NCBI GenBank assembly: GCA_946811695.1
Contig: OX328124.1
Span: 83,270,923-83,334,922, forward strand
Reading direction: 5' to 3'
Source: Gonocerus acuteangulatus
Taxonomy: Eukaryota > Arthropoda > Insecta > Hemiptera > Coreidae
DNA length: 64,000 nt
The position numbers were made by a program, and so were the translations under genes. Below the pieces are notes generated by a model. It did not search any database, had not been told where the DNA came from, and saw only the letters and a list, made by a program, of their open reading frames with translations. Numbering within the stretch: the first letter of the stretch is position 1; each line of letters opens with the position of its first letter. Below, piece by piece: positions 1 to 12,200 of the stretch.

Positions 1-153
1 ACCAAGAACCACAAGAGAACGACCAGCTAAAGAGCATGCTTCAAGTTTAAGCACACTGAGTTGAGTCCCAAGACGCAACGCTCGACTAAGTATTGGTACA
101 ACTTGTTCTGAAAGTGCAGTATTTCGACATTCCAGTTCCTCAAGACATTTTGT
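1..153 (-). CDS. PPP1R37: PPP1R37 coding exon 5, cut by window edge
   Basis: The acceptor is TTTTTAG just above 153. 51 codons are open to the edge, including CLEELECRNTALS and LKLEACSLAGRSL, further LRR units. The rest of the LRR domain and the acidic C-terminus known in the family lie outside the window. Confidence 0.85.
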
Positions 154-2083
154 CTAAAAATGGACCTTTATTATTAATAAATATGAGTTTTATTTAATAT
201 TCTTAATAAAAATAACAAATAAAACGAATTATCCTTATAGTTTTATTAAAACACAAGAATAGAATAAATAAAGGAAAGATTTGATATATTCTTAATTTAA
301 ATTAAGAATTATGTTTTTTTTTCATTTGGTTAAAAAAACATTATCCAGTTACCTTCTTAAGCATGCGAGAAGCAGCCTGCCATCCTCGGACTCCAATATT
401 ATTATTATTCGATACATTAAGTTTACATGCAGCTTCATAATATTCTATCATATCAAAAATGGCAACTGCAGCCTAGAAAAATGAAAGTTATACAATATAA
501 GAACGAAATGAAACAGAGAAATTAGATCTAGATTCCATGGTTTATTTTGATTATAGGACGCATACAACAATTAAAAAACCTTCTTTGGAGTAATTTTAGG
601 AGAGCAAACATAAGAGGGGGGGGGGAGTAGAATACTAGAATTCCCTGCTAAAACAGAGTACATAATGCAGAAAAGCTACTATCTTCAAGTAAGTATCAGA
701 GTCCATGTGTGTCACCTCCTATTTATCTGAAAATATGTATCTTCATAACTGATTGATCATACCAGTGGAAAACTATTGCAGCAGACAATACTCTTACTTT
801 GGTGAATACTGGAACTCGTGTGAAAAATGCTAGCCATATAAGGCCAAATTCAGACACACAGGGACTGCATCATCTTAGCTTCTTTCCACAACATTTTTTT
901 TCTCTCCTATTTTCATTTTGAAAGCTTGAAAAGCCTGGATTAAAAATAGTGAGTATTTTGTTTTTTGTTTGTTAATTTTGAAGTGCCAATTGAGTTAGAA
1001 GTGAAAGAAGATTTTTCTTTTTGGATCATCGACATCAAATACCATTAGTACAAGACCAGGCTCCTATTGGTTTCTCTATTACACCTAATGTTAACTAGAG
1101 ACATTTATAAATTAGCATTACAGAAATAGGACCCCTAGAGAGATTTCAGCCCATCCAATATTTAATAGGAAATAAATTAAGGGATAGACAAGGGCTATTG
1201 TATTTATATTAGAATTATAATAACTGAAGCTCTTATTTACTAAAATTGTCACAATGAAAGTTCATATAATTCTAGACTAGATGTTTACTTCTTAAGGAAT
1301 TGCAAAGCATTTATTTATATGTTTTTCCTTGTCTGCCTAGTTTAAATTCTTCGACTTAATTTTAATTTATTCTTTGCCATGAATGAACTAGTTATATTTA
1401 GCAATTATATTATGGCTCAAGCCAGTATGATATTTTCTAAAATATTGTTACGAAGAAATACTATTTCTCCTCACAAGAACAAAAATAATCCAATTGTTCT
1501 ACTTAAACCAACCCATTATTCATTATAAGGAAAAACATATGACAAACAGTAATTATTTCCATATTTATATAAAAATAAATACCTTTTTTATATTTGTACC
1601 ACGGACACCATGTCAATTTTTTTATTAAATTCACTTAACAACATGTTCTTAATGTGGAGTTTTCGATCCATATAATGGTATAGGGCACTAAGCCCTGTTC
1701 CCATAAATAACGAAGATAAGACAGTGAAAAATAAAATCATGCCCGTTTTCATTAGAGGTAAAGACACCAGGTAGGAGGACTTGGTTTTGTTTGAGTATGA
1801 CCAATGCTTACAATTATTTATCAATGCCAATAACCAAGTAAAAAAATTGTCTTTCAACTGTTTCTATAAGTAACGAAGAAACAAATTTTAATAGTTCAAA
1901 GTAATGGTAAATTGGCTCTCCTGAAAAATTACAAATATGTGATATGGTGTCCTTTACCTGGAGGTAAAGGACATATCTGGAGGGCACAGATATAAAAGCC
2001 AACTGTACACAACTAATTTATCTAGGCACAATATAGAACTTCTCAGTTAAAACTTATTCATAGAGGAATAATCTATATCTATA

Positions 2084-2139
<56 letters not shown>

Positions 2140-4099
2140 TAATCAGCTGTTTGTTTATCTCTCTGTTTGTTCCTTATACAAATCCACACCATTTGACCGA
2201 TTTTGACCAAACTTGGCACAAAGGTAGGTCTTGATCCGGGGAGAGTCGTAGGCTAGGTCAAAATCATGTAGGACTCACAGTTCAGAGGACACGGGTTCAA
2301 AATTGTGAACCTGAACAGTTAGATATTTTCGTTATTAGATTTGATTATTACTTATTTGGTTTCTAATTTATTTTTGCTTTTCTAGATGCAGAAAGTAGGT
2401 GCAGCGTGACACACCAGGTAACAGCCAGTAATGTATGTTTTGATATTGTTATTCACAATCTTCTAGGTTAATTCTAATTGTTTTACAAAAAAAAAAAACA
2501 AAAAAAAAACGTAGTAATAAATTCAAATAATAAAAAATTATCTTGTACAAATTCTGTGACAATAGAACTGGGCCATTTTCCAGAAATAATAATAATGGGA
2601 ATTAATGGGGGGCTTCCCAAGGCATATGAGTGAGAGTGGTTAAAAAGTAATTTTCTCTGAATTATGTATTCCATGAAAAACACAACGTCTTAATTTGTGA
2701 AATAATACAGACTTCAAAATGTTCACAATTGTTAATTAGATAAAACCTGGTAGATTATATATGGCCACATCTCCTACAGACAGTAGAATCAAATTAAATG
2801 GAAAACAGAGAAGTTAAGATTTCTGTAAAACAACTTGTATGAGAGCACCAGGCTATGTTATAAAAAGGTTCTTTATTCACAGACAGAGATACAGCAGTTA
2901 GTTCAAGCTTTGTTTTTGCATATTAAAGTTCTACTTCAAATCCCTTTAGTTGACTATGCCCGTGAATGCCCCATGATTCTTTCACATCATTAAAAATTTG
3001 CTTCATAAGATAAATTGAGGTTAATATTTGAATTTTCAGAGTAAGAAACTCAAAGGGGAGTGCAGGGCAGATTCAAGCATCAAATGAGGCGATGGCGTTC
3101 AAAATGGGTTAAATCCACTTTGTCATCAAAATACTTCTTTTTTTTTTCACAAAGCAGAAACTTTTTGTTAGGAACTTCATTAAAACTCATGAAAAATAAG
3201 GAAATGAATACAAGTGCAACCTTGAAATATTAATTTCATAAAGAAATTTTAATAGCTTAGACGTTATTTGTGTCCCCTAAAAAGTTGTACGATTTGGATA
3301 TATCCTGTTTTGAAAGTCGACGCCTCAAATAGATGTTAAAATAAATTCCACGTTTTATTGATAAAAGCATAAAATTGGGAGCATATACTAATCTCTAAAT
3401 TACATCTAGAAAATGTAATGTTAATTACCTCATCATTAAGACCAGTATCTTCAAGATTAATACGATGAAACTGCAGCCGCTTAAGTACTTCTTCCAATGC
3501 TTCACAACTTCCTAGATTCAACCACACTCCATTCAAATTAAGGCAATCAAATCTATCATTTCCAATTTCGTCAAAGTCATAACTCTAAAAGTAAAACAAT
3601 TAAATTTAAATCTATCCCAAAATAAATAACTTAAAAGAAAGAAAAAAGGTTATTGACAGCTGAATCACCGACAGGCTTCCCTTGAGATTGATGATTTCAA
3701 TCCTCTTCATCTCAAATTAAGGAGATTTATAATTATGAAACAATGAATAGAAACATATTTTATCAATAATTCCAGAATTATATTGTCAACTTCCTGGGCT
3801 AAGAATACTAGTAAAAAAATAAATACATTTCCAAACTTCAACAAAATGTAAATTTTCTTCAAAAATATTTCTAATTCAGGAAAGTCCAAATTTTTCATAA
3901 TTGAGGAAAATTTTAGAAAAAAAAGAACATAAATAGATTAACAATGTGCAAGCAATCTATAATAAAGCCAATAAATGGTGCTGTCTTCCTACATAAAATG
4001 CCTTTATTTGATACCAATTTTGGTGACTTAGTGGATCATCATACTGCAGAAAATATGAAGGAATGAAAAATTAATTGATAAATTAATAAATAATTTATA

Positions 4100-4194
<95 letters not shown>

Positions 4195-6218
4195 TATATT
4201 TACTAGATTAATTAAATATTTATTATTATTTTATTTGCTATACAGGATTTCTCCTTAGCAAAGGAGTTGGCTTATATATTTATTTAGATAGTCCTATTGT
4301 TAGTAATTTTAAATTTTGACTTTTATAACTGTTTTAACTGTTACAGGAGACCCGGTAGCCATGAGGGTTAAGGCGTGAGCTCTTAACACTCCGTGCCAAA
4401 GGTCGTGGGTTCGATTCCCACTAGGGGCGGTGGCTTTTCTTTCGAAAAAAGACAAGGCATCACCCCTATCCTGGCTAGAAAAGGGTGGTAACCTATAGAT
4501 AACCCGTCCTAAAATTCGTAGTTAATAATAAATGGACGTTAAAATTTAAATAAATAAATAAACTGTTACAGCATATATTTGTACTATTTTACTAATATGA
4601 ACAAACTAAAATAAGCAAATGAGTTGCAAAATAACAATACCAATATATGAGAAATAAATAATATAACTAATAATTAGAGCTCGGAAGTTAGGCAAAATGC
4701 CTTTTTTATCTGAATGGATATATTGAAGAATCAGATAGAAATAAATATGTTTTCGTGCCTTTAGGAAGTGTAGCGACAATTTTTATTTTGCCTTTTTTGC
4801 CTATTTTGGCTTCCTTTGCCTATTTTTGCCTTTTTTGCTTGTTATGCAATTTTTTTCTGCGATTTAAACATTTCCGTTCATCGAAGACAAAAAAGGTTGC
4901 ACAAATTAAATTACAAATTGCCGACACAAATATCTATTCGAAAGCTTATTTTCCCAACCCATGGATTTAACCTCTGTAAATAACAGAACCTTTCTTAGTA
5001 GAAGGAATGCACAAGCATAATGAATAGCAGGAAAGAGAGAGGATGAGAGAAATAAGTCGCATCTCCTTCCTCACAGCCCTTTTGCTGTGACAATGCGTAA
5101 TTACCTGGTATTCCGGATTTAAAAAAAAATAAGATAATGCAGAGGAAGTTTTGCCATGATGAAAAACATTTTTTCTGAGAAGGTCTATAAAAGTTGATAC
5201 TTTGAAAAAGCATCTTGTTGTTGCTTGTAACAAGGGAAGTAATTCCCTTGAGAGTAAGTACAATAATTCTGTGGTAAATCTATTTATATATATAAAAATC
5301 ACGTGTCTGACTGTTTGTCCGTTTGTTCCTTATACAAATCCATACATTTTGACCAAACTTGGAATACTGGTAGGTGTTGATCCGGGAAGCCTCAAAGGCC
5401 ATGTTAAAATCGTCCCATAGAGCCATAGGATATGTTAAAATCGTTTATGACTCACAGTTCGGAGGTCACGGGTTCGAAACAATGAACGGGGTTCCTAATT
5501 TATTTTTGATTTTATGGAAGCAGAAAGTAGGTGTAGCATGGCAGGCCGGGTAACAGCCAGTTGGTAATAAAGAAATGAATGAGTATTTAAAAAACATATT
5601 TTCATCATTAATGAGTAAGGTTCCTCTTTGCCTCCACTCCTAATAAATGCCTATTTTAATTACAGTACTGCCTATTTTCAGTATTTTAAGTGCCTTTTTG
5701 CCTGCCTATTTCACCCAAAAATAAATGCCTAACTTCCGGGCTCTACTAATAATTCATAAATAAAAGCCTCCCCCTTATGATTAAAAGAAATATAATCATA
5801 ATATTAAAACATAAATCAAATGTAAATTAACTGAAAAGTGAATTATTAAAAAAAATAAAAAAAAAATATAATTAACTTCTATTCATTTAAAATAAATGAT
5901 CGACACTTTAGAATTCTAGGTAGTTGGTAACAGCTTATTAAGTCTTCAATAGTTTTGTATTTTAATTACATTTTTGTTGTGGAAACGTTTCGGCTATAAG
6001 CCATTTTCAATCCAATAGTCTGTATGATTTGGCATTATTTTTTTATATATACATTATATCTTCAGGTTATGTGCTTGTAAATTTGATATTATTTAATTTG
6101 AGGAGGAAATTTCATTTTTTATAAAATTGTATGGTTCATGTCTCAATTATTACATATTATTTTATATATTTGAGTCTGCTTCTGTAACGTAGGACTAGAT
6201 GTGCAAGACAAATTGCAC

Positions 6219-6276
<58 letters not shown>

Positions 6277-9200
6277 AATTTTAACGGGGGTCATTTTCGG
6301 TGTCTACTACATAGGATCGATAAAGATTGGAAGAAATTTTTCAAAAATTCCGTCATGAGTGCAACCTCAATAGCTACTTTCCTTCGGAGGAAAGAGCTAA
6401 AAGGACTTAGAATGTTGCAGGACTGTTACCTAATTCTTTGCTAAGGAAGGTATATTTGTTAATATAATATGTACTAAATACATAAATGATAAAATATTTA
6501 ATAAAAATAGTTTCCTAATATGCTAGAAAAGTGGATGACCAAGAAAAATAATATAATCATTTCTAATTATTAATATCACAATAAAACTGCAAAACAATAG
6601 ATTTAAAATAACTTGCATAACATATGAGGTGTTGTGGATACAAAGGGCAAACTCAGCAAAAGATAGCGCGAGTTTGAATATTTTTTCCATAAGGGCGAAC
6701 TCCACTAGAGTATATTCAAAACATTTGTTCGTTATGGGATGTCTCATTGTTTGTTTGTTAATTTATATTAATAAACAAATTATATAGTAGTTGACGAGGA
6801 ATTAGTGTAAATTTTATGTTGAGTTCGCCATTTGTATATCTTCTTTCTTTTGGACAGGTTGATTCAGCCACCATCAAGAATAAAGTGGAGTCTCACTTAT
6901 ACGAATTTGAGGGGGGGGGACAGAAAATGTTTTGTATAAGTGAATATTTTGTATAGATAGATAGATAAATAGATAAAATTCTGTATTTTGTTTGAAAAAC
7001 AGTTACAGGGGTCTGGCTACAAAACATTATAATAGATAAATAATAATAAAAGAAAAGAGAGAAAAAAAAAACATTTCTCATTGGATCGTAATAAATATAA
7101 ATTATATAAATCTTCATCATAATAAACAGAAAAGTGCATTAGATAAATTTATGAAAATAAAAAAATAAAAATTACTTGCTACTATTCAAAAAGCACAAAC
7201 GATCTTGTCATTAGAGCTTCCATGGTGAAGCGGAAGAGCCTGAACATTGAGTCCTTATTCGAAGGTGAAAGAATCAGCCTGAGATTGTCTTCATCAAATT
7301 CTGGATGGATATCTTGAAGGTATGTCGTGCGGGCAGATCGGTAGATTGGGCATTCCAGGAGAAAATGGTCGAGCGTCTCGGGTTTCCGGACGTTGCATAT
7401 AGTGCAATCTAGTCCTGTGTCGATCCTGTAGGAGGTGCCTTAAGATACAGCCTCAACTCCGAATCCCTTGAGAGTCTGAGCTGCATGAGGGCTCTCTTCC
7501 ATTCTATTGGTACCTCAGACTTGATGTACTCCTCACCATAACTAAGAGAGCTTAGCTGACGATACACAGGGTTGTACTTAGAGTTAAGTACACGTTCAAC
7601 GTCAACAGATATGAGGTGGTTGTTCCATCTCTCTAGGATTTCGTTCTTATTTTTCAGCAGCCAGTTGACGTACGCGGATCGAAATATATCCTTATACCCC
7701 AAGCTGGCTAGAATGCTGTGAAGAGGGGCGAACCACGAGTCTTGAAGTTTCTCAGGATGAAAAGAGGTCCTATTTAAGATTTTATCGTAGCATCTCCTTG
7801 GTAATTCGTTGTGCTCCATAGACTGAAGGGTGATCCACCAGTTGATGGTTCTCCTCAATATTGCCACTCCTAAAGGTGAACATCCAGATTCCATTCTTAT
7901 GAAGTGATTTGGAGTAGTGCGACTTAAATGGAAAATATTTTTAAGAAATTTAATTTGGAGATGCTCTAGTTTGTCAATATGGCTCAAAGCGCAAACTTCT
8001 GATGCGTGCAAAGCTGTTGCCGCAACAATGGAGTCAAACAACCTTATAGAAGTCTCCCAGGATTTCACCTTCCCCCTGACCAGTATGTCCTTCACCTTGC
8101 CAAGGGCCTTTGTACCACGGCTTATAAAATGGTCTGCTGCCTTTCTGAACTTCCCTGTACAGCTAAAGGGTACGCCAAGATATGTGGCGGTGTTGACATA
8201 CTCGATGGCCGCATTATCTAGTAGAAGAGAAGGTCTTTTCTTCCATCTTGGGCTTGCTCTGAAGACGACGACTTTGGTTTTGCTACTGTTAATTTGAAGA
8301 TTGTTCTTTTTACAATATTTCCCAAGAACAGTTAATTTGGCCTGCGCATCAGTTCTTGAATCGCCAAACATTATAAAATCATCTGCAAAGAGCAGGCCGA
8401 TCATGTCATCCCCATGATCTACCTTTAATCCACTGAGGCCCGCAGCATGAAATTCTTGAATGATGTCCGATAGGAACAAGGTAAAGAGAGAAGGGGAAAG
8501 AGATTCTCCTTGAAGGACACCTGATTGGATGAGAATGTTAAATAGAACAATTTTCATATTGATTTTTAGGTTGAACTCAGCTTGGTTGTAGAGATTTTTC
8601 AATATTCTTATGAGCTTCCCACTTAAACCCAGTCTATTCAGTTTGTTCCATAGAAGGTTGTGGTCGATGGTGTCGAATGCTTTATGTAGATTAATGAATA
8701 CAACGTACAAATCTTGTTTTTTCACTTTGATGTACAGAACTATTATACAATAGAGTGCAAATAAGTTGTACGAGCATGACCTCCTTTTTCTGAATCCTGA
8801 TTGTTCTATTGGAATTAAATTACAATCTTCTGACCATTGCTTGATCCTTTCTCCGAGAATCGAGGTGAAGAGCTTTGTATAAGTGAATAGTACTATGTTT
8901 CGAGGCTATTTTCAAATAAAATAAATTCTACATTAAAAAAGTCACAATTTTATTGTTTGTACATATTTTGTTCTTAGATAACGCAGTACATTATTATATT
9001 TTCAAGTTTCATATCAGAAAATTCTCCTGATTCCTTTCCTCTTACCGATAATTGTGAGAGAGGCAACTGCTTAATGGTTGTAGAAGTTTATTACTTTGTA
9101 AATAAGAAAAAAGTGGACTAAGTAGATTTGTAACACAGATGTAGAAATAAAAGTAAAAAACATATTGAAATAATTTGGCTGCATAAATGTTCCAAATTCA

Positions 9201-12200
9201 GGTTATGACATCTTCTCCCCCCCCCCCCCCCGCCGATGAGTGCTTCTGCCGCATGTTTGCTGATCGAAGCTGGTCCGCATGCTTCTTTTTAATTCTTCCG
9301 TCGTAAGAGTAAAGAGCAGTTTTGTTCAATATTTTTCCTTTTGTAAAGCCTTTTCCGTGTGTGTTCTGTACCCGTTCTTCCTTGTTAACACTAAACTCTT
9401 GAGACTTAGACTTCCAGTCGTGATACAGCTTCTGCTTGACCAGTGTCTTGTCAATGTTCACTTACATCTTCTGGATAAAAATGGTCAACCAATACCTTGA
9501 AAGGCTCTGAACCCATATGAGATAGCAAAATAACTCTTTGTAAGCTGTCATCTGTAATCCCTGATGTTCTCACAGAGCGTTGTAGCCAGTATTTCAGTTC
9601 TTCACCTTCAGATCCATTAAATGAGTAGAGTTTAGGGTAATTATGATTAATCGATCTTACCGTAGCCTCCTGTATTGGTCCCTTAGAACTATTAAAAGAT
9701 CGCAAGACTGAGTGACAATCTTCATCAATGTTTCTGTGTGTTCATCTTCTCTTAGGCATTGCTTTGTCTATGTTTAAAACTTTATCCTCGTCGCCAATGT
9801 GAGAGAGGCAACTGTTTAATGGTTGTAGAAGTTTATTACTTTGTACATAAGAAAAAAGTGGACTAAGTAGATTTGTAACATAGATGTAGAAATAAAAGTA
9901 AAAAACATATTGAAATAATTTGGCTGCATAAATGTTCCAAATTCAGGTTATGACACTAATAGTCCCAAGGATTGACAAAGGTTATTTCAACCGTTTAGCT
10001 ATGTCTGTTTTTGTCGGGGGTTGTCATAAACTTCTTTTAGAATTTTTATTTTGTATTTAAGCGAAAGTTTTGTTCTTTACTCATTTTAAAAGATAAAAGG
10101 ACAATAGAACACAGCTACTATAACAACTACTGCATAGAAAACTTAAAAACGAGTGAGTGGAGGAGGGATGAATCACTGGCAGTGCTGTTTTATTAGATGG
10201 GAAACAAAGAAGATCACTTAAGGGAGAGTGCATAGAACACGACTGGATTACTAGAATCACAGGGAAGAACTGAGATGAATGGGAGAGAGAGAGACACAGG
10301 TGGGGGTAAGTTGCTGGTAAGTCTGTAAACATTTTGTGTAAAAGCTGTTGTCTCTTCGTATAACTGAATAGTATTTACACCAGGGGAACAAATTAGCTTT
10401 CATATAAATGAATATTGCGTATAACTGAATATCGTATAAGTGAAAAATCCTTTACACAGGATTAAATGGAGTTTTGCCAAATAAGTGAGTTTTGTATAAG
10501 TGAGACTCCACTGTACTTAATTACATAAGTGATAAAGCACTAAGACAGTTCAAATTCCAACAAAACTGACAAAATTGTATGTGTTAATTGATAATCTGAA
10601 TTAGATCATATAAAAGAATAAATAAACAGGAAAGTATAAAAGAAACCTAATATATAATTTCAGCAAATAATACAAATGTAATATATATTTCACTTTTAAA
10701 TTTAAATACTTACATCAAGCTGATCAATGACTGTCCTGATAGGAAGCACTTCATGTTTTTCACACGATTTTGTATAATTTACTAACACAGTCTCTTTATT
10801 TGTACTTTCGGCTGAAAAAAAAAGAGTTGTTAGTTTTATTTTGAAATTAAATCTTGTTGTGAAGAATAAAAGAAAATAATAGCTAGAGCAAAAGAGTGCT
10901 CTATACAGGTTGACACTATTCTGTTCCTAAACAGATATTTGGTCACAAAAAATGTCTAACCTCTCAACTAAGTCTGAAACCAATATGTGACAGTATATGA
11001 TTACCTATAAGTGATGGATATCAACACGGTTATAACTCATCAGCTCCGATTCCAAACCAATGCTGACAATCCTGACATTAACATAGTTATTAAGATTAAA
11101 GAAGAAATATTTACAAAATTAAAAAAAAAAAAATCTCTAGTAAAGCTAGTGGATAGTAGGCAAACGTTTGATTGTAGGCTTTAAGAATAATAATTATCAT
11201 TATCCTTTGCATTATTGTTGTCATTATTACAGAATAACAAGGCCCTAATCTGTTTATTTAACTAACCCTAATCTTGTTTAGTGGAAAGAACTAGTTTTGA
11301 ACCCTATGCCTCCCTGTTTCTACACTTCTGCTATTTCTTAAGGAACAGATTATTGTGAATACAAAAGAAAACAACACCCTTCTCATTTTGGATAATTAGT
11401 GATCTTGATGGGCCCAGTTTACTTCTAAAAGCATTTAAAAAAACAAAAACAAAAAAAACACAAAAAAACAAAAAAAAACAAGTGATACCCATGTTCAATG
11501 GAATGAAACCAACACATTTAAAACTTTAATCATAATTTTCTCCATCTGAGATCTCCTAATCATAATATTCGTAATAAACGTCTTTGCAGAACATTTATTA
11601 ATCTTTCGAATGGTCACCTCACCAACAATTTTTGCAACAGTTTTCATGACATTAAAGCAAGTATATGAAAAGTACAAAACTTCTCATGTCAATGATATTT
11701 TTAGAGTATTACATTCTTAACTCCTAATGTAACCAAACTGTTTACAACTAAATTTGAATGAATGTAAAAATATAAGAAATAAGGTTTTGGGGTTCTTGAA
11801 TCTAAAATAGGAGTTCTTCCATTGGTGCTAATGGCCACTGCTGCTGATTCAACCAAATATAAAAAATAAAATAAGTTAAAATAGTTTTTCCACTTTTTTA
11901 ACAAATGGTTAAAGATATCACTTTCAAAGTTGTTTTATTTCATTTCCTGAATCTAAATATATATAAGAATTGTATCTGGAAGCCTATTAAAGAAAAACAA
12001 TATATGGTAGAATTTTTATAATTTGGTAAAAAAAAAAACAGTGTTCTAGTGAGCAGATTTTGCAGGTTCACGGATCTAATCTGTCTTTTTAGGGCTTAAT
12101 TGTTGTGCCAAATTTTATCAAAATCAGAACATTTTTGGAGACAGGAGAGAGTGAGAGGACAAACACATTTTTACATATTCTTACATATAATACAAAGGAT

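Larger units (their letters stand above)
5754..6882. other. PPP1R37 intron 2 sequence with TA tract and short repeats
   Basis: Between the hAT and pogo-type elements. It holds a possible Penelope tail remnant (5940-6027) and a repeat copy (6223-6440). The rest is AT-rich without a recognised feature. Confidence 0.5.
9053..9955 (-). mobile_element. Internally deleted Gypsy-type LTR retrotransposon with 158-bp LTRs
   Basis: Two 158-bp direct repeats (9053-9210 and 9798-9955) differ at about three positions and start and end with TG...CA on the plus strand. On the minus strand TTGGCGACGAGGATAAAG sits directly inside the 5' LTR as a primer-binding-site candidate, and a G-run plus AGAAGA abuts the 3' LTR as a polypurine tract. 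The flanks ATAAT and CTAAT are close to a 5-bp duplication. Only 587 bp of interior remain: a gag piece joined to the integrase tail, so almost all of pol is deleted. The similar LTRs suggest fairly recent insertion. Confidence 0.85.
6883..10513. mobile_element. pogo/Tigger-type DNA transposon shell with nested LINE and Gypsy insertions
   Basis: The left end AGTGGAGTCTCACTTATAC and the right end GTATAAGTGAGACTCCACTG are inverted repeats, each next to TA (6881-6882; 10514-10515), as in the Tc1/mariner/pogo superfamily. Sub-terminal copies of TATAAGTGAAT occur on both sides (6935-6948; 10370-10445). No transposase is recognised. A LINE (7182-8880) and a small LTR element (9053-9955) lie inside, so this element is the oldest layer of the nest. 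Confidence 0.7.

Noticed and set aside
4347..4440. Functional tRNA gene suggested by A and B boxes
   Set aside because: The sequence continues into a SINE body and tail, has target duplications and a second dispersed copy, and the acceptor stem is not convincing.
7917..8297. Plus-strand ORF of 126 codons
   Set aside because: It is the antisense shadow of the LINE reverse transcriptase frame.
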